Source: Pseudomonadota bacterium
GTDB taxonomy: Bacteria > Pseudomonadota > Gammaproteobacteria > Burkholderiales > Rhodocyclaceae
NCBI GenBank assembly: GCA_030917225.1
Contig: JAUPVD010000447.1
Span: 1 to 7,206, forward strand
Direction: 5' to 3'
DNA length: 7,206 bases
In this document: positions 1-5,877 of the stretch, piece after piece
How positions within the stretch are numbered: position 1 is the first letter of the stretch
How the letters are laid out: the number at the start of each line of letters is the position of its first letter
Translations under genes and position numbers: made by a program
Notes under the pieces: model-generated
Database searches by the model: none
What the model saw: the letters and a program-made list of their open reading frames with translations, nothing else
Told to the model about the DNA's origin: nothing

Positions 1-987
1 CATGAGCGCCCAGCCGAAAGCAAAAATGGCGATGGGGAACAGCGCCCAGCTCACATGCGCCTTGAACAGCAGGTTGGCAACAAGGTTGATCACCCCGATG
101 GCGAGCATGATGAGAAAGCCGTTGCGGATCTGGCGCTTGGGCGCAATCTTGCCGGCCACCCGGCCGCTGACAAACGCGCCGCCCATGATGCCGCTGATGG
201 TGAGCACAAAAAACCAGAAAAACTGCTGGGGCTGCAACCCCAGGTGTTCGCCCAGAAACTCGGGCGCACTCAGCACATACAAAAACATGCCGTTGAACGG
301 AATGCCGCTGGCAAAGGCCAGCAGCACAAACTTGGGGCTGGCACCCAATGCCCAATACCCCCGCATCAGGTGCTGCACATTGAACGGCTGGCGGTGTTGG
401 TGGGCCAGCGTTTCGGGCAGCAGCCTGAAGTTGGTGATCCACAGGGTGGCCCCCACCAGGGTCAGGAACCAGAAAATGCTTTGCCAACCCGTGTGCATAA
501 ACAGCCAGCCGCCCACAATGGGTGCGATGGCGGGGGCCACTCCAAAGTAGATGGTGACCTGGCTCATCACCTGCTGGGCTTGTGCGGGTGGGAACATGTC
601 GCGGATAACGGCGCGAGACACCACGATGCCCGCCCCTGTAGACAGCCCTTGCACTGCGCGGAAAAAAACCAGCTGTCCAATGTTTTGCGACAGTGCGCAT
701 CCGGCGGACGCCAGAGTGAACAGTGCAATGCCCCATAGCACCACCGGCCTGCGTCCGAAGCTGTCTGCCAGCGCGCCATGGAACAGATTCATGAAGGCGA
801 AGCCGAACAGGTAGGCTGACAGCGTTTGCTGCATCTGGATGGGGGTGGCCCCCAGTGCCGTAGCAATGCCTGAAAACGCGGGAATATAGGTGTCAATGGA
901 GAAGGGCCCCAGCATGCCCAGAATGGCGAGGAGAGCAGCCAGTGCCCATTTGGGGCCAGTCCAGAGCGTGTCGGCTTGTGGGTTCAT
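1..987 (-). CDS. Bcr/CflA-type MFS multidrug exporter, C-terminus cut by window edge
   Basis: This is an inner-membrane proton-driven exporter of the major facilitator superfamily. Characterised Bcr/CflA members export bicyclomycin, chloramphenicol or sulfonamides; the substrate here is unknown. From the ATG at 987 the frame stays open for 329 codons to the edge, so about 70 residues of a typical ~400-residue member are missing. The N-terminus (LGMLGPFSIDTYIPAF, about residues 23-38) is characteristic of the family. The MFS loop 2-3 motif is present as GALADSFGRRP (71-81), and an antiporter-type motif as APAIAPIVGG (151-160). Hydrophobic segments alternate throughout. No good ribosome binding site precedes 987, and no promoter is obvious in the 51 bp between the start and the upstream terminator. 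Codon use (Pro mostly CCC, many TTT) differs from every gene to the right of the tRNAs. Family assignment is firm; start is probable. Confidence 0.85.
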   Translation of the reverse strand, partial: MNPQADTLWTGPKWALAALLAILGMLGPFSIDTYIPAFSGIATALGATPIQMQQTLSAYLFGFAFMNLFHGALADSFGRRPVVLWGIALFTLASAGCALSQNIGQLVFFRAVQGLSTGAGIVVSRAVIRDMFPPAQAQQVMSQVTIYFGVAPAIAPIVGGWLFMHTGWQSIFWFLTLVGATLWITNFRLLPETLAHQHRQPFNVQHLMRGYWALGASPKFVLLAFASGIPFNGMFLYVLSAPEFLGEHLGLQPQQFFWFFVLTISGIMGGAFVSGRVAGKIAPKRQIRNGFLIMLAIGVINLVANLLFKAHVSWALFPIAIFAFGWALM

Positions 988-1038
988 TGCCAGGGTGGAT
1001 GTTGGGGGCGCAGAAAGGGATTTTGCGTGCGCCAAAGC

Positions 1039-1073
1039 AAAAAGCCGAAACTACGATGTAGCTTCGGCTTTTT
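1039..1073 (-). terminator. Rho-independent terminator after the tRNA-Lys pair
   Basis: On the minus strand a 16-bp stem with a single G-U wobble encloses a 3-nt loop (positions 1057-1055) and ends in five Ts that are also part of the stem. It lies about 20 bp past the 3' end of tRNA-Lys(CTT). The plus-strand reading also folds, with one A-C mismatch, but no plus-strand gene is near, so it most likely ends tRNA transcription before the exporter gene. Confidence 0.85.
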
Positions 1074-1091
1074 CTGCCTTGCGGCTTTGTT

Positions 1092-1167
1092 TGGTGGGTC
1101 CTGAGTGACTCGAACACTCGACCTACGGATTAAGAGTCCGCTGCTCTACCAACTGAGCTAACGCCCC
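1092..1167 (-). tRNA. trnK: tRNA-Lys(CTT), with mismatched acceptor stem
   Basis: This is a 76-nt cloverleaf with encoded CCA. The anticodon loop CTCTTAA gives anticodon CTT, which reads AAG. The D stem (GCTC/GAGC), the anticodon stem (GCGGA/TCCGT) and the T stem (GAGTG/CACTC, loop TTCGAGT) all pair well. The acceptor stem does not: the 5' strand GGGGCGT faces the 3' strand AGGACCC, giving G4-A69 and G6-G67 clashes, so only 5 of 7 pairs form. Each strand looks like half of a good but different tRNA: GGGGCGT would suit ACGCCCC, and AGGACCC would suit GGGTCCT. The gene therefore appears hybrid, or is a decayed or poorly charged copy. The identity call is secure; functionality is uncertain. Confidence 0.9.
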
Positions 1168-1170
1168 GCG

Positions 1171-1212
1171 TAGTTGCAACTAACTGGAAGAATGCAGAGA
1201 GACTTCTAGAAG
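1171..1212. repeat. Two short palindromes in the tRNA spacer
   Basis: The 48-bp spacer between the two tRNA genes holds a perfect 12-bp palindrome, TAGTTGCAACTA (1171-1182), and a perfect 10-bp palindrome, CTTCTAGAAG (1203-1212). As RNA they could form small hairpins between the tRNAs and help separate them during processing. Chance is also possible for elements this short. Confidence 0.4.
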
Positions 1213-1215
1213 GGA

Positions 1216-1291
1216 TGGTAGGCCGTGCGGGATTCGAACCTGCGACCAACGGATTAAAAGTCCGCTGCTCTACCAACTGAGCTAACGACCC
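1216..1291 (-). tRNA. trnK: tRNA-Lys(TTT)
   Basis: This is a 76-nt cloverleaf with encoded CCA. The anticodon loop CTTTTAA gives anticodon TTT, which reads AAA and AAG. The acceptor strands GGGTCGT and ACGGCCT pair along all seven positions, with two wobbles (G1-T72, T4-G69). The D, anticodon and T stems (GCAGG/CCCGC with one wobble) are regular, and the T loop is TTCGAAT. It is the first tRNA of a two-gene transcript. It shares nearly all of its first ~48 bases with tRNA-Lys(CTT) downstream, apart from the acceptor strand, the anticodon wobble base and one variable-loop base, whereas their 3' thirds differ. Confidence 0.96.
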
Positions 1292-1318
1292 ATCGCCAGA
1301 GAAAAAACGCGAGCGCGG

Positions 1319-1348
1319 ATTATAGGCGGAGCCTTGTTTTTCTGTCAA
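1319..1348 (-). promoter_or_regulatory. Consensus sigma-70 promoter for the tRNA-Lys operon
   Basis: On the minus strand a perfect -35 box TTGACA (1348-1343) and a perfect -10 box TATAAT (1324-1319) are separated by 18 bp. The -10 is followed directly by the GC-rich stretch CCGCGCTCGCG, a discriminator of the kind found at stringently controlled stable-RNA promoters. The predicted start near 1312 leaves a leader of about 20 nt before tRNA-Lys(TTT). The promoter begins only 23 bp after the stop of the sulfur-transport gene, so the tRNAs have their own strong transcription even if the upstream operon reads through. Confidence 0.88.
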
Positions 1349-1371
1349 TCGAAGTTGATTCGGGGCTGCGC

Positions 1372-2463
1372 TCAGTCTTCCCGCATCAGCTTCCAGTATT
1401 CGTACTTGAGCGTCGCGGCGGCGCCGGCGATGATGGCTACCAGAGTAATCAGCGAGCCCAGTGCCAGTGTGGAGACGCCGGTGATGCCTTGTCCGATGGT
1501 GCAGCCCATGGCCGTGACGCCGCCAAAGCCCATCAGCGCGCCGCCAAGAAGGTGACGGACGAGGTCGTCGACGTCGCGGAAGCCTTCCCAGCGGAAGCTG
1601 CGGGTGACCAGCGCCCATGCCGTCGAGCCGGCGATGACGCCCAAAGCCAGGGCAATGCCAAAGGAGAGCTTGCGGCTGGTGTCGGACCACAGCATCAGAA
1701 GTTCCAGCGTATAGGCCTGCGGTGCCACAAAAGTCAGCGATTCCATGCGGCCGCTGTTCGTAGCCAGGAAGGCTTCCTGCAGCGTGTCCGGGTCTTCGGC
1801 AAGATAGCCGAGGTGGCCGCTGACATACCAGCCGCCGACTACGATGGCGCCCACGGCAATGCCGCCGAGCAGGTTGTCGAGGGTGAGGAAATCGCGCCGG
1901 GCGAAGCAGAAAGCGAGGAGTCCGCCGCCGATGACTAGGGCCGCGATCCACAAGGCCATGCTTGGCGCGAGGCCAGCCCCAGTGAGCAGTGCCGGCAGAT
2001 CCTGGCCGCCGGGCAGCGTGGCAGCGACCTTGTCGAGCGTGTTCACGCGGAAAACGCCGAGCACGCCGCGCATGGTCATGTAGGCGGTGACACCCAGCGT
2101 GAGGAAAACGACCAGCGACTTGAGGTTGCCGGCGCCGACGCGGGTCAGCGTGCGGGCGCCGCAGCCCGAGGCGAGGACCATGCCGATGCCGAAGAGCAGG
2201 CCGCCGACGAGGTGCGACAGCCAGGTGAGGTTCTCGCTGCGGTAGATCGACTTGTTCAGGTCGATCAGGCCGGCGCTGTGTAATGCCGCGCTGCCGAGCA
2301 CGGCAACGGCGATGGCCAGCATCCAGGTGCGCATGCGGCTCCAGTCTTCCATGTTGATGATGTCGGCCACTGCGCCCATGGTGCAGAAGTGCGTCTTCTG
2401 CGAGAGCGCGCCGAAGCCGAAGCCAAGCCCGAAGGCGAGCAGGAGGATAGTGCTGGTCGTCAT
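1372..2463 (-). CDS. yeeE: YeeE/YedE family sulfur (thiosulfate-type) transport membrane protein
   Basis: This is a 363-residue polytopic inner-membrane protein of the YeeE/YedE (sulf_transp) family. Structurally studied relatives (YeeE/TsuA) move thiosulfate, with membrane-embedded cysteines relaying the ion. Both halves of the duplicated fold are visible. The first half carries C27 in THFCTMGAV and C101 in ASGCGARTL. The second half carries C321 in [13 protein letters not shown]186 is a further, less typical cysteine. The length matches full two-domain members (about 350 residues). No TusA/YeeD sulfur-carrier gene lies next to it here, so the ion could be thiosulfate or another sulfur species. 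The ATG at 2463 overlaps the queC stop (ATGA) and has no clear ribosome binding site of its own, which points to translational coupling with queC. Codon use matches queC and the transport operon to the right. Confidence 0.9.
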   Translation of the reverse strand: MTTSTILLLAFGLGFGFGALSQKTHFCTMGAVADIINMEDWSRMRTWMLAIAVAVLGSAALHSAGLIDLNKSIYRSENLTWLSHLVGGLLFGIGMVLASGCGARTLTRVGAGNLKSLVVFLTLGVTAYMTMRGVLGVFRVNTLDKVAATLPGGQDLPALLTGAGLAPSMALWIAALVIGGGLLAFCFARRDFLTLDNLLGGIAVGAIVVGGWYVSGHLGYLAEDPDTLQEAFLATNSGRMESLTFVAPQAYTLELLMLWSDTSRKLSFGIALALGVIAGSTAWALVTRSFRWEGFRDVDDLVRHLLGGALMGFGGVTAMGCTIGQGITGVSTLALGSLITLVAIIAGAAATLKYEYWKLMRED

Positions 2464-3134
2464 TGGTAGCGGGTCGGGTCGGGGATGCCGGCAGCCTCGA
2501 AGCCTTCGCGGCGTAGTCGGCAGGAATCGCAGACGCCGCAGGCGCGGCCTTCGGCATCGGCCTGGTAACAGGAAACGGTCAGGCTGAAATCGACACCGAG
2601 AAAACTGCCACGGCGAATGATCGAGGCCTTGGAGAGATCAATCAGCGGAGCGTGTACGGTCAGCGCCTTGCCCTCGACGCCGGCCTTGGTCGCCAGGTTG
2701 GCCATGGTCTGGAAGGCAGCAAGGTATTCCGGGCGGCAATCCGGGTAGCCCGAGTAATCGACGGCGTTGATGCCGACGAAGATGTCGCGCGCCTGCAGCA
2801 CTTCGGCCCAGGCCAGCGCCAGTGAAAGCATGATGGTATTGCGGGCTGGCACGTAGGTGACCGGAATGCCCGGTTTGACACCGTCGACCGGCACGGCGAT
2901 GTGCGTGTCGGTGAGTGCCGAGCCGCCGAACTGCGCGAGGTCCAGCGTGAGCACGCGATGCTCGGCGGCGCCTTGCCAATGAGCCACAGCGGCGGCAGCC
3001 TTGAGCTCGGCACGGTGGCGCTGGCCATAGTCGAACGACAGGCAGTAGCACTCGAAGCCGGCGGCATGGGCAATGGCCAGCGCGGTCGCGGAGTCGAGCC
3101 CGCCGGAAAGGAGAACAATGGCTTTCTGCGTCAT
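2460..3134 (-). CDS. queC: 7-cyano-7-deazaguanine synthase QueC
   Basis: This cytosolic enzyme converts 7-carboxy-7-deazaguanine plus ammonia to preQ0 at the cost of ATP, the last step before QueF in queuosine precursor synthesis. It has 224 residues, close to the usual ~220-230. The PP-loop SGGLDS is at residues 10-15, followed by FDYGQRH (34-40), YVPARNT (94-100) and [17 protein letters not shown] (121-137). The zinc-site cysteines are C189, C199, C202 and C205, and all are present, so the enzyme looks intact. The frame is open far upstream on this strand, opposite the binding-protein gene, but family alignment (the M-T-Q-K start just before the PP-loop) fixes the start at 3134. There is no Shine-Dalgarno sequence; the bases before the ATG read CCTCCCC. 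It is the first gene of a two-gene unit with the YeeE protein and is divergent from the transport operon. No other queuosine genes are in view. Confidence 0.96.
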   Translation of the reverse strand: MTQKAIVLLSGGLDSATALAIAHAAGFECYCLSFDYGQRHRAELKAAAAVAHWQGAAEHRVLTLDLAQFGGSALTDTHIAVPVDGVKPGIPVTYVPARNTIMLSLALAWAEVLQARDIFVGINAVDYSGYPDCRPEYLAAFQTMANLATKAGVEGKALTVHAPLIDLSKASIIRRGSFLGVDFSLTVSCYQADAEGRACGVCDSCRLRREGFEAAGIPDPTRYQ

Positions 3135-3248
3135 GGGGAGGCGAATATACCTTGATTTGCCTTCCAAGCGCCACGCTGCGCCGGTATCTGCTTGTTCCTG
3201 CGCTACAATTCCCGCTTTCGAACAACGCGCCGACCCCGGAGACTTCTC
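3135..3248. promoter_or_regulatory. Divergent promoter region between queC and the transport operon
   Basis: This 114-bp gap separates two divergent genes. On the plus strand TACAAT (3204-3209) is a good -10 box about 40 bp before the binding-protein start, but no convincing -35 lies 16-18 bp upstream, so an activator may be needed. The ribosome binding site GGAG (3238-3241) is well placed before the ATG at 3249. On the minus strand TATATT (3149-3144) is a possible -10 for queC. Its start site would then fall only a few bases before the queC ATG, giving an almost leaderless mRNA. The queC side is a weak prediction. Confidence 0.5.
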
Positions 3249-4415
3249 ATGCGTCTGACTGCCCTTGCTGCCTCCCTGTTGCTTGCCGCAGCCACTTCTG
3301 CCGCCTCTGCTGCCGACAAGGTAAAGGTCGGTTTCGTGTCGACGCTTTCCGGGCCGGGAGCGGGCCTCGGCGTTGATATCCGCGATGGCTTCAATCTCGG
3401 CATCAAGCATCTCAACGGCAAGCTGGGCAACCTGCCGGCCGAGGTGATCATTGCCGACGACCAGCAGAAGCCGGATGTGGCCAAGGCTGAGGCCGAGAAG
3501 TTCCTGAAGAAGGAAAAGGTCGATTTCATGACCGGCATCGTCTTCTCCAACATCATGCTGGCCGTGGGGCCGCAGGTTTTCGAAAACAAGACCTACTACA
3601 TCTCGGCCAATGCCGGTCCTTCGCAATACGCCGGCGACCAGTGCAACCCTTTCTTCTTCAACGTGGCCTGGCAGAACGACAACCTGCATGAAGCGATGGG
3701 CAAATACGTGCAGGACAAGGGCTTCCGCAATGTCGTCGTGGTCACGCCGAACTACCCCGGCGGCAAGGATGCCGTTACCGGCTTCAAGCGTTACTACAAG
3801 GGCAAGTCGGAAGAGGTCTATACCAAGCTCGGCCAGCTCGACTACGCCGCCGAACTGGCACAGATTCGCGCAATGAAGCCGGATGCGCTGTTCTTCTTCC
3901 TGCCGGGTGGCATGGGCATCAACTTCGTCAAACAGTTTGTTGCGGCGGGTTTGTCGAAGGATGTTCAACTCTTCGCGCCGGGCTTCTCGGCGGATGAGGA
4001 TGTGATCAAGGCCGTCGGTGCGCCGATGCTCGGCATGTTCAACTCCTCGCACTGGGCGCACGATTTCGACAACCCCGAGAACAAGCGCTTCGTTGCCGAT
4101 TTCGAGAAGGAATACGGCCGGCTGCCGTCGCTTTATGCCTCGCAGGGCTACGACACGGCGCTGCTGATCGATGCCGCCGTGCGCGACGTGAAGGGCAAGC
4201 TCGACGACAAGGCCGCACTGCAAAAGGCGCTGGAAGCCAAGCGCTTCAAATCTGTGCGCGGTGAGTTCAAGTTCAACAGCAACCACTACCCGGTGCAGAA
4301 CTACGTGCTGCGCGTGATCGGCAAGGATGCCCAGGGGCGGGTGACGAACAAGACCATGGGTACGATCTTCGCAAATCATGCCGATGCCTACGTCAGCCAG
4401 TGCAAGATGAAGTGA
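3249..4415 (+). CDS. Periplasmic substrate-binding protein of a branched-chain amino acid type ABC transporter
   Basis: This is a 388-residue secreted binding protein of the LivK-like type I fold (Peripla_BP_6). It would capture the ligand in the periplasm and hand it to the LivH/LivM-type permease encoded downstream. The start at 3249 is chosen because it has GGAG eight bases upstream and gives a clean signal peptide: R2, a hydrophobic core, and cleavage after ASA at 21, leaving mature ADKVKVGFV. An ATG in frame at 3192 would bury this signal and is rejected. Visible landmarks are [11 protein letters not shown] (31-41), [11 protein letters not shown] (68-78), [12 protein letters not shown] (95-106), [12 protein letters not shown] (118-129) and [10 protein letters not shown] (297-306). 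The only two cysteines of the mature protein, C132 and C385, could form a disulfide. The ligand cannot be read from sequence; branched-chain amino acids, aromatic acids and short amides all occur in this family. Confidence 0.93.
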   Translation: MRLTALAASLLLAAATSAASAADKVKVGFVSTLSGPGAGLGVDIRDGFNLGIKHLNGKLGNLPAEVIIADDQQKPDVAKAEAEKFLKKEKVDFMTGIVFSNIMLAVGPQVFENKTYYISANAGPSQYAGDQCNPFFFNVAWQNDNLHEAMGKYVQDKGFRNVVVVTPNYPGGKDAVTGFKRYYKGKSEEVYTKLGQLDYAAELAQIRAMKPDALFFFLPGGMGINFVKQFVAAGLSKDVQLFAPGFSADEDVIKAVGAPMLGMFNSSHWAHDFDNPENKRFVADFEKEYGRLPSLYASQGYDTALLIDAAVRDVKGKLDDKAALQKALEAKRFKSVRGEFKFNSNHYPVQNYVLRVIGKDAQGRVTNKTMGTIFANHADAYVSQCKMK

Positions 4416-4419
4416 AGAG

Positions 4420-4453
4420 GGTGCGTTAAGCGCCACCAGCTACTAATTTTTTT
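4420..4453 (+). other. Weak hairpin and T-run after the binding-protein gene (possible attenuator)
   Basis: GGTGCG (4420-4425) can pair with CGCCACC (4431-4437), with one bulged C, and a run of seven Ts follows at 4447-4453. The T-run begins nine bases after the stem rather than directly after it, so this is not a standard rho-independent terminator. It could lower transcription from the binding-protein gene into fic. A binding protein is normally needed in excess over its permease, so partial termination here would fit, but the structure is weak. Confidence 0.3.
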
Positions 4454-4523
4454 ATGTTTAGTAGACTTTGCAGGATGGCATGCCTATACTAATTTCTACT
4501 AATTTATTGGTTTATTAGTAGAC
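4440..4523. repeat. TACTAA element array (three direct, two inverted copies), candidate operators
   Basis: The nonamer TACTAATTT occurs at 4441-4449, 4487-4495 and 4497-4505. The inverted form TTAGTAGAC occurs at 4458-4466 and 4515-4523. They build two inverted repeats: CTACTAA/TTAGTAG with an 11-bp spacer (4440-4446/4458-4464), and a perfect 9-bp repeat TCTACTAAT/ATTAGTAGA with a 10-bp spacer (4495-4503/4514-4522). The second ends two bases before the fic start codon. The stretch is about 30 % G+C, far below its surroundings. The elements overlap both boxes of the predicted fic promoter, as expected of repressor sites. The winged-helix domain of Fic is the obvious candidate ligand, but that is inferred. 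Confidence 0.75.
4462..4490 (+). promoter_or_regulatory. Predicted sigma-70 promoter of fic
   Basis: A -35 box TAGACT (4462-4467, four of six consensus bases) and a -10 box TATACT (4485-4490, five of six) are separated by exactly 17 bp. Transcription would start near 4497 and give a leader of about 28 nt. The -35 overlaps an inverted TACTAA element and the -10 overlaps a direct one. The leader itself contains the 9-bp inverted repeat and no Shine-Dalgarno sequence. This would give fic and the downstream permease genes a promoter separate from that of the binding-protein gene. Confidence 0.6.
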
Positions 4524-4524
4524 A

Positions 4525-5877
4525 ATGCGCCTGCCGGAGAACGCTCCTCCTTTCAAAATAGCTTTGACTGCCCTTGCCTCCGACCGGATCGGGCAGGTGA
4601 TGGAGCACGCAAATCCCCTGCCGGGCGGAAAGTACCTGCACTGGGACGAGTTGCGTCGTCGGCCGGCTCCGGAGGCGCTGACGCACGCAGAATGGTGGGC
4701 CGCCGTGACCTTGGCGCGGACATCGCTCTCTCAGCCCCTGCCTTTGGTTGACAAGCAAGGACGCCCCTTTGTCTTTGCGACGCCTAGCCCGGTGGCCATC
4801 GACCTGCACCATATCGACCGTGATGCCGCCGGGCATATTCGTGCAGCGGCCGGTGCCCAATTGCACGAGGACTCGCAGCGCTATCTGATCAGTTCGCTGA
4901 TCGAAGAGGCCATCACCTCCAGTCAATTGGAGGGCGCCTCGACCACACGCACGGTGGCGGCGGCGATGCTCAGGAGCGGGCGGCGGCCGCGTGACCTGAG
5001 CGAACAGATGATTTTCAACAACTATCGGGCGATGGAGCATCTGCGTGCCATGCGCGATGCGAAGCTAACGCCGGCGCACATTCTGGAGTTGCACAGGATT
5101 CTGACCGAGGAGACGCTGGCCGATCCCGAGGATGCCGGCCGTTACCGGCGTGACGACGAGGTGCAGGTCGTTGATGTACGAGATGGCACGCCGCTGCATG
5201 TGCCGCCCGCCTATGCGGAACTGCCCGTACGTATGCAGCGCTTGTGCGATTTTGCCAATGCTGATGAAACTGCGCAGCCTTTCGTACATCCCGTGCTGCG
5301 CGCCATCCTTCTCCATTTCATGATCGGTTACGACCACCCGTTTGCCGATGGCAATGGGCGAACGGCGCGCGCGCTGTTTTACTGGTCGATGGTCCGGAGC
5401 GGCTACTGGTTGATGGAGTACACCTCGATCAGCCATATCCTGCGCAAGGCGCCTGCTCGCTACATGCGCGCCTATCTGCATACGGAAACGGACAACAACG
5501 ACACGACGTATTTTCTTTTGCATCAGCTACAAACAATTCGCCAGGCGATTGCTGCGTTGCATGCCTACGTGGCGAGAAAAACGCGCGAACAGAAGGAAAC
5601 CGAGCGCATGCTGGCGGCCTCGCCGAGACTGCGCGGACGCTTTAACCATCGTCAGGTGGCGCTGCTTAATCATGCCCTGCGCAACGTTGGTGAAGCCTAT
5701 CGTGTCGACGCCCATCAACGCTCGCACGGCGTGGTTTACCAGACGGCGAGGCGCGACCTGCTCGAACTCGAAGCACAGGGACTGCTGGAGAAAAGCAAGC
5801 AAGGCAACGCCTTCCTGTTCTATGCCCCGGCCGACCTGCACGAACGGCTGACTGCACTGGCGAGCAACACGAAATGA
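4525..5877 (+). CDS. fic: Class II Fic family AMP-transferase with C-terminal winged-helix domain
   Basis: Fic proteins transfer AMP (or related groups) from a nucleotide to a hydroxyl side chain of a target protein, often on themselves or on partners such as gyrase. This one has 450 residues. The catalytic motif HPFADGNGRTAR (271-282) fits HPFx[D/E]GNGRxxR with every key residue, including H271, D275, N277 and R282. The inhibitory helix TSSQLEGAS (131-139) matches [S/T]xxxE[G/N] with E136 as the expected blocking glutamate, and its position N-terminal to the Fic core makes this class II. RDGTPLHVPP (219-228) fits the target-docking flap. Residues about 372-445 form a winged-helix-like DNA-binding domain. 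The start at 4525 has no ribosome binding site but fits the N-terminal length of close relatives. The stop overlaps the livH start (ATGA). Pro codons (12 CCG, 7 CCC, 6 CCT) are less biased than in its neighbours, a weak sign of acquisition. Target unknown. Confidence 0.94.
   Translation: MRLPENAPPFKIALTALASDRIGQVMEHANPLPGGKYLHWDELRRRPAPEALTHAEWWAAVTLARTSLSQPLPLVDKQGRPFVFATPSPVAIDLHHIDRDAAGHIRAAAGAQLHEDSQRYLISSLIEEAITSSQLEGASTTRTVAAAMLRSGRRPRDLSEQMIFNNYRAMEHLRAMRDAKLTPAHILELHRILTEETLADPEDAGRYRRDDEVQVVDVRDGTPLHVPPAYAELPVRMQRLCDFANADETAQPFVHPVLRAILLHFMIGYDHPFADGNGRTARALFYWSMVRSGYWLMEYTSISHILRKAPARYMRAYLHTETDNNDTTYFLLHQLQTIRQAIAALHAYVARKTREQKETERMLAASPRLRGRFNHRQVALLNHALRNVGEAYRVDAHQRSHGVVYQTARRDLLELEAQGLLEKSKQGNAFLFYAPADLHERLTALASNTK

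Noticed and set aside
2..814. Plus-strand open frames at 2-550, 55-738 and 551-814
   Set aside because: They are antisense to the Bcr/CflA exporter, whose minus-strand frame has clear MFS motifs over its full length.
1092..1291. Integrative element inserted at the tRNA-Lys genes
   Set aside because: No integrase gene, no direct repeat of a tRNA 3' end and no second attachment site is in view. The 3' part of the tRNA differs between the two copies, so classical tRNA-targeted integration is not shown.
1130..2557. 475-codon open frame on the minus strand, rich in Arg and Pro
   Set aside because: It overlaps the YeeE-type gene in another frame and runs through both tRNA genes. Its product is low-complexity and has no family features, so it is a high-GC shadow.
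3192..3248. Earlier in-frame ATG for the binding protein
   Set aside because: It would put 19 residues before a good signal peptide and overlap the predicted -10 box. The ATG at 3249 has a proper ribosome binding site.
3135..4436. Upstream extension of the queC frame, antisense to the whole binding-protein gene (658 codons in all)
   Set aside because: The extension is open only because GC-rich codons of the binding-protein gene lack stops on the opposite strand. QueC family alignment places the start at 3134.
4440..4523. TACTAA repeats as a CRISPR-like or integron attachment array
   Set aside because: The units are only 7-10 bp, with unequal spacing and mixed orientation, and there are no associated cas or integrase genes. 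Operator sites explain the layout better.
4416..5877. fic as a classic fic/ant or Doc/Phd toxin-antitoxin module
   Set aside because: No small antitoxin gene lies beside it, and the inhibitory SxxxEG helix is within the same protein, so it is a self-inhibited class II Fic rather than a two-gene module.
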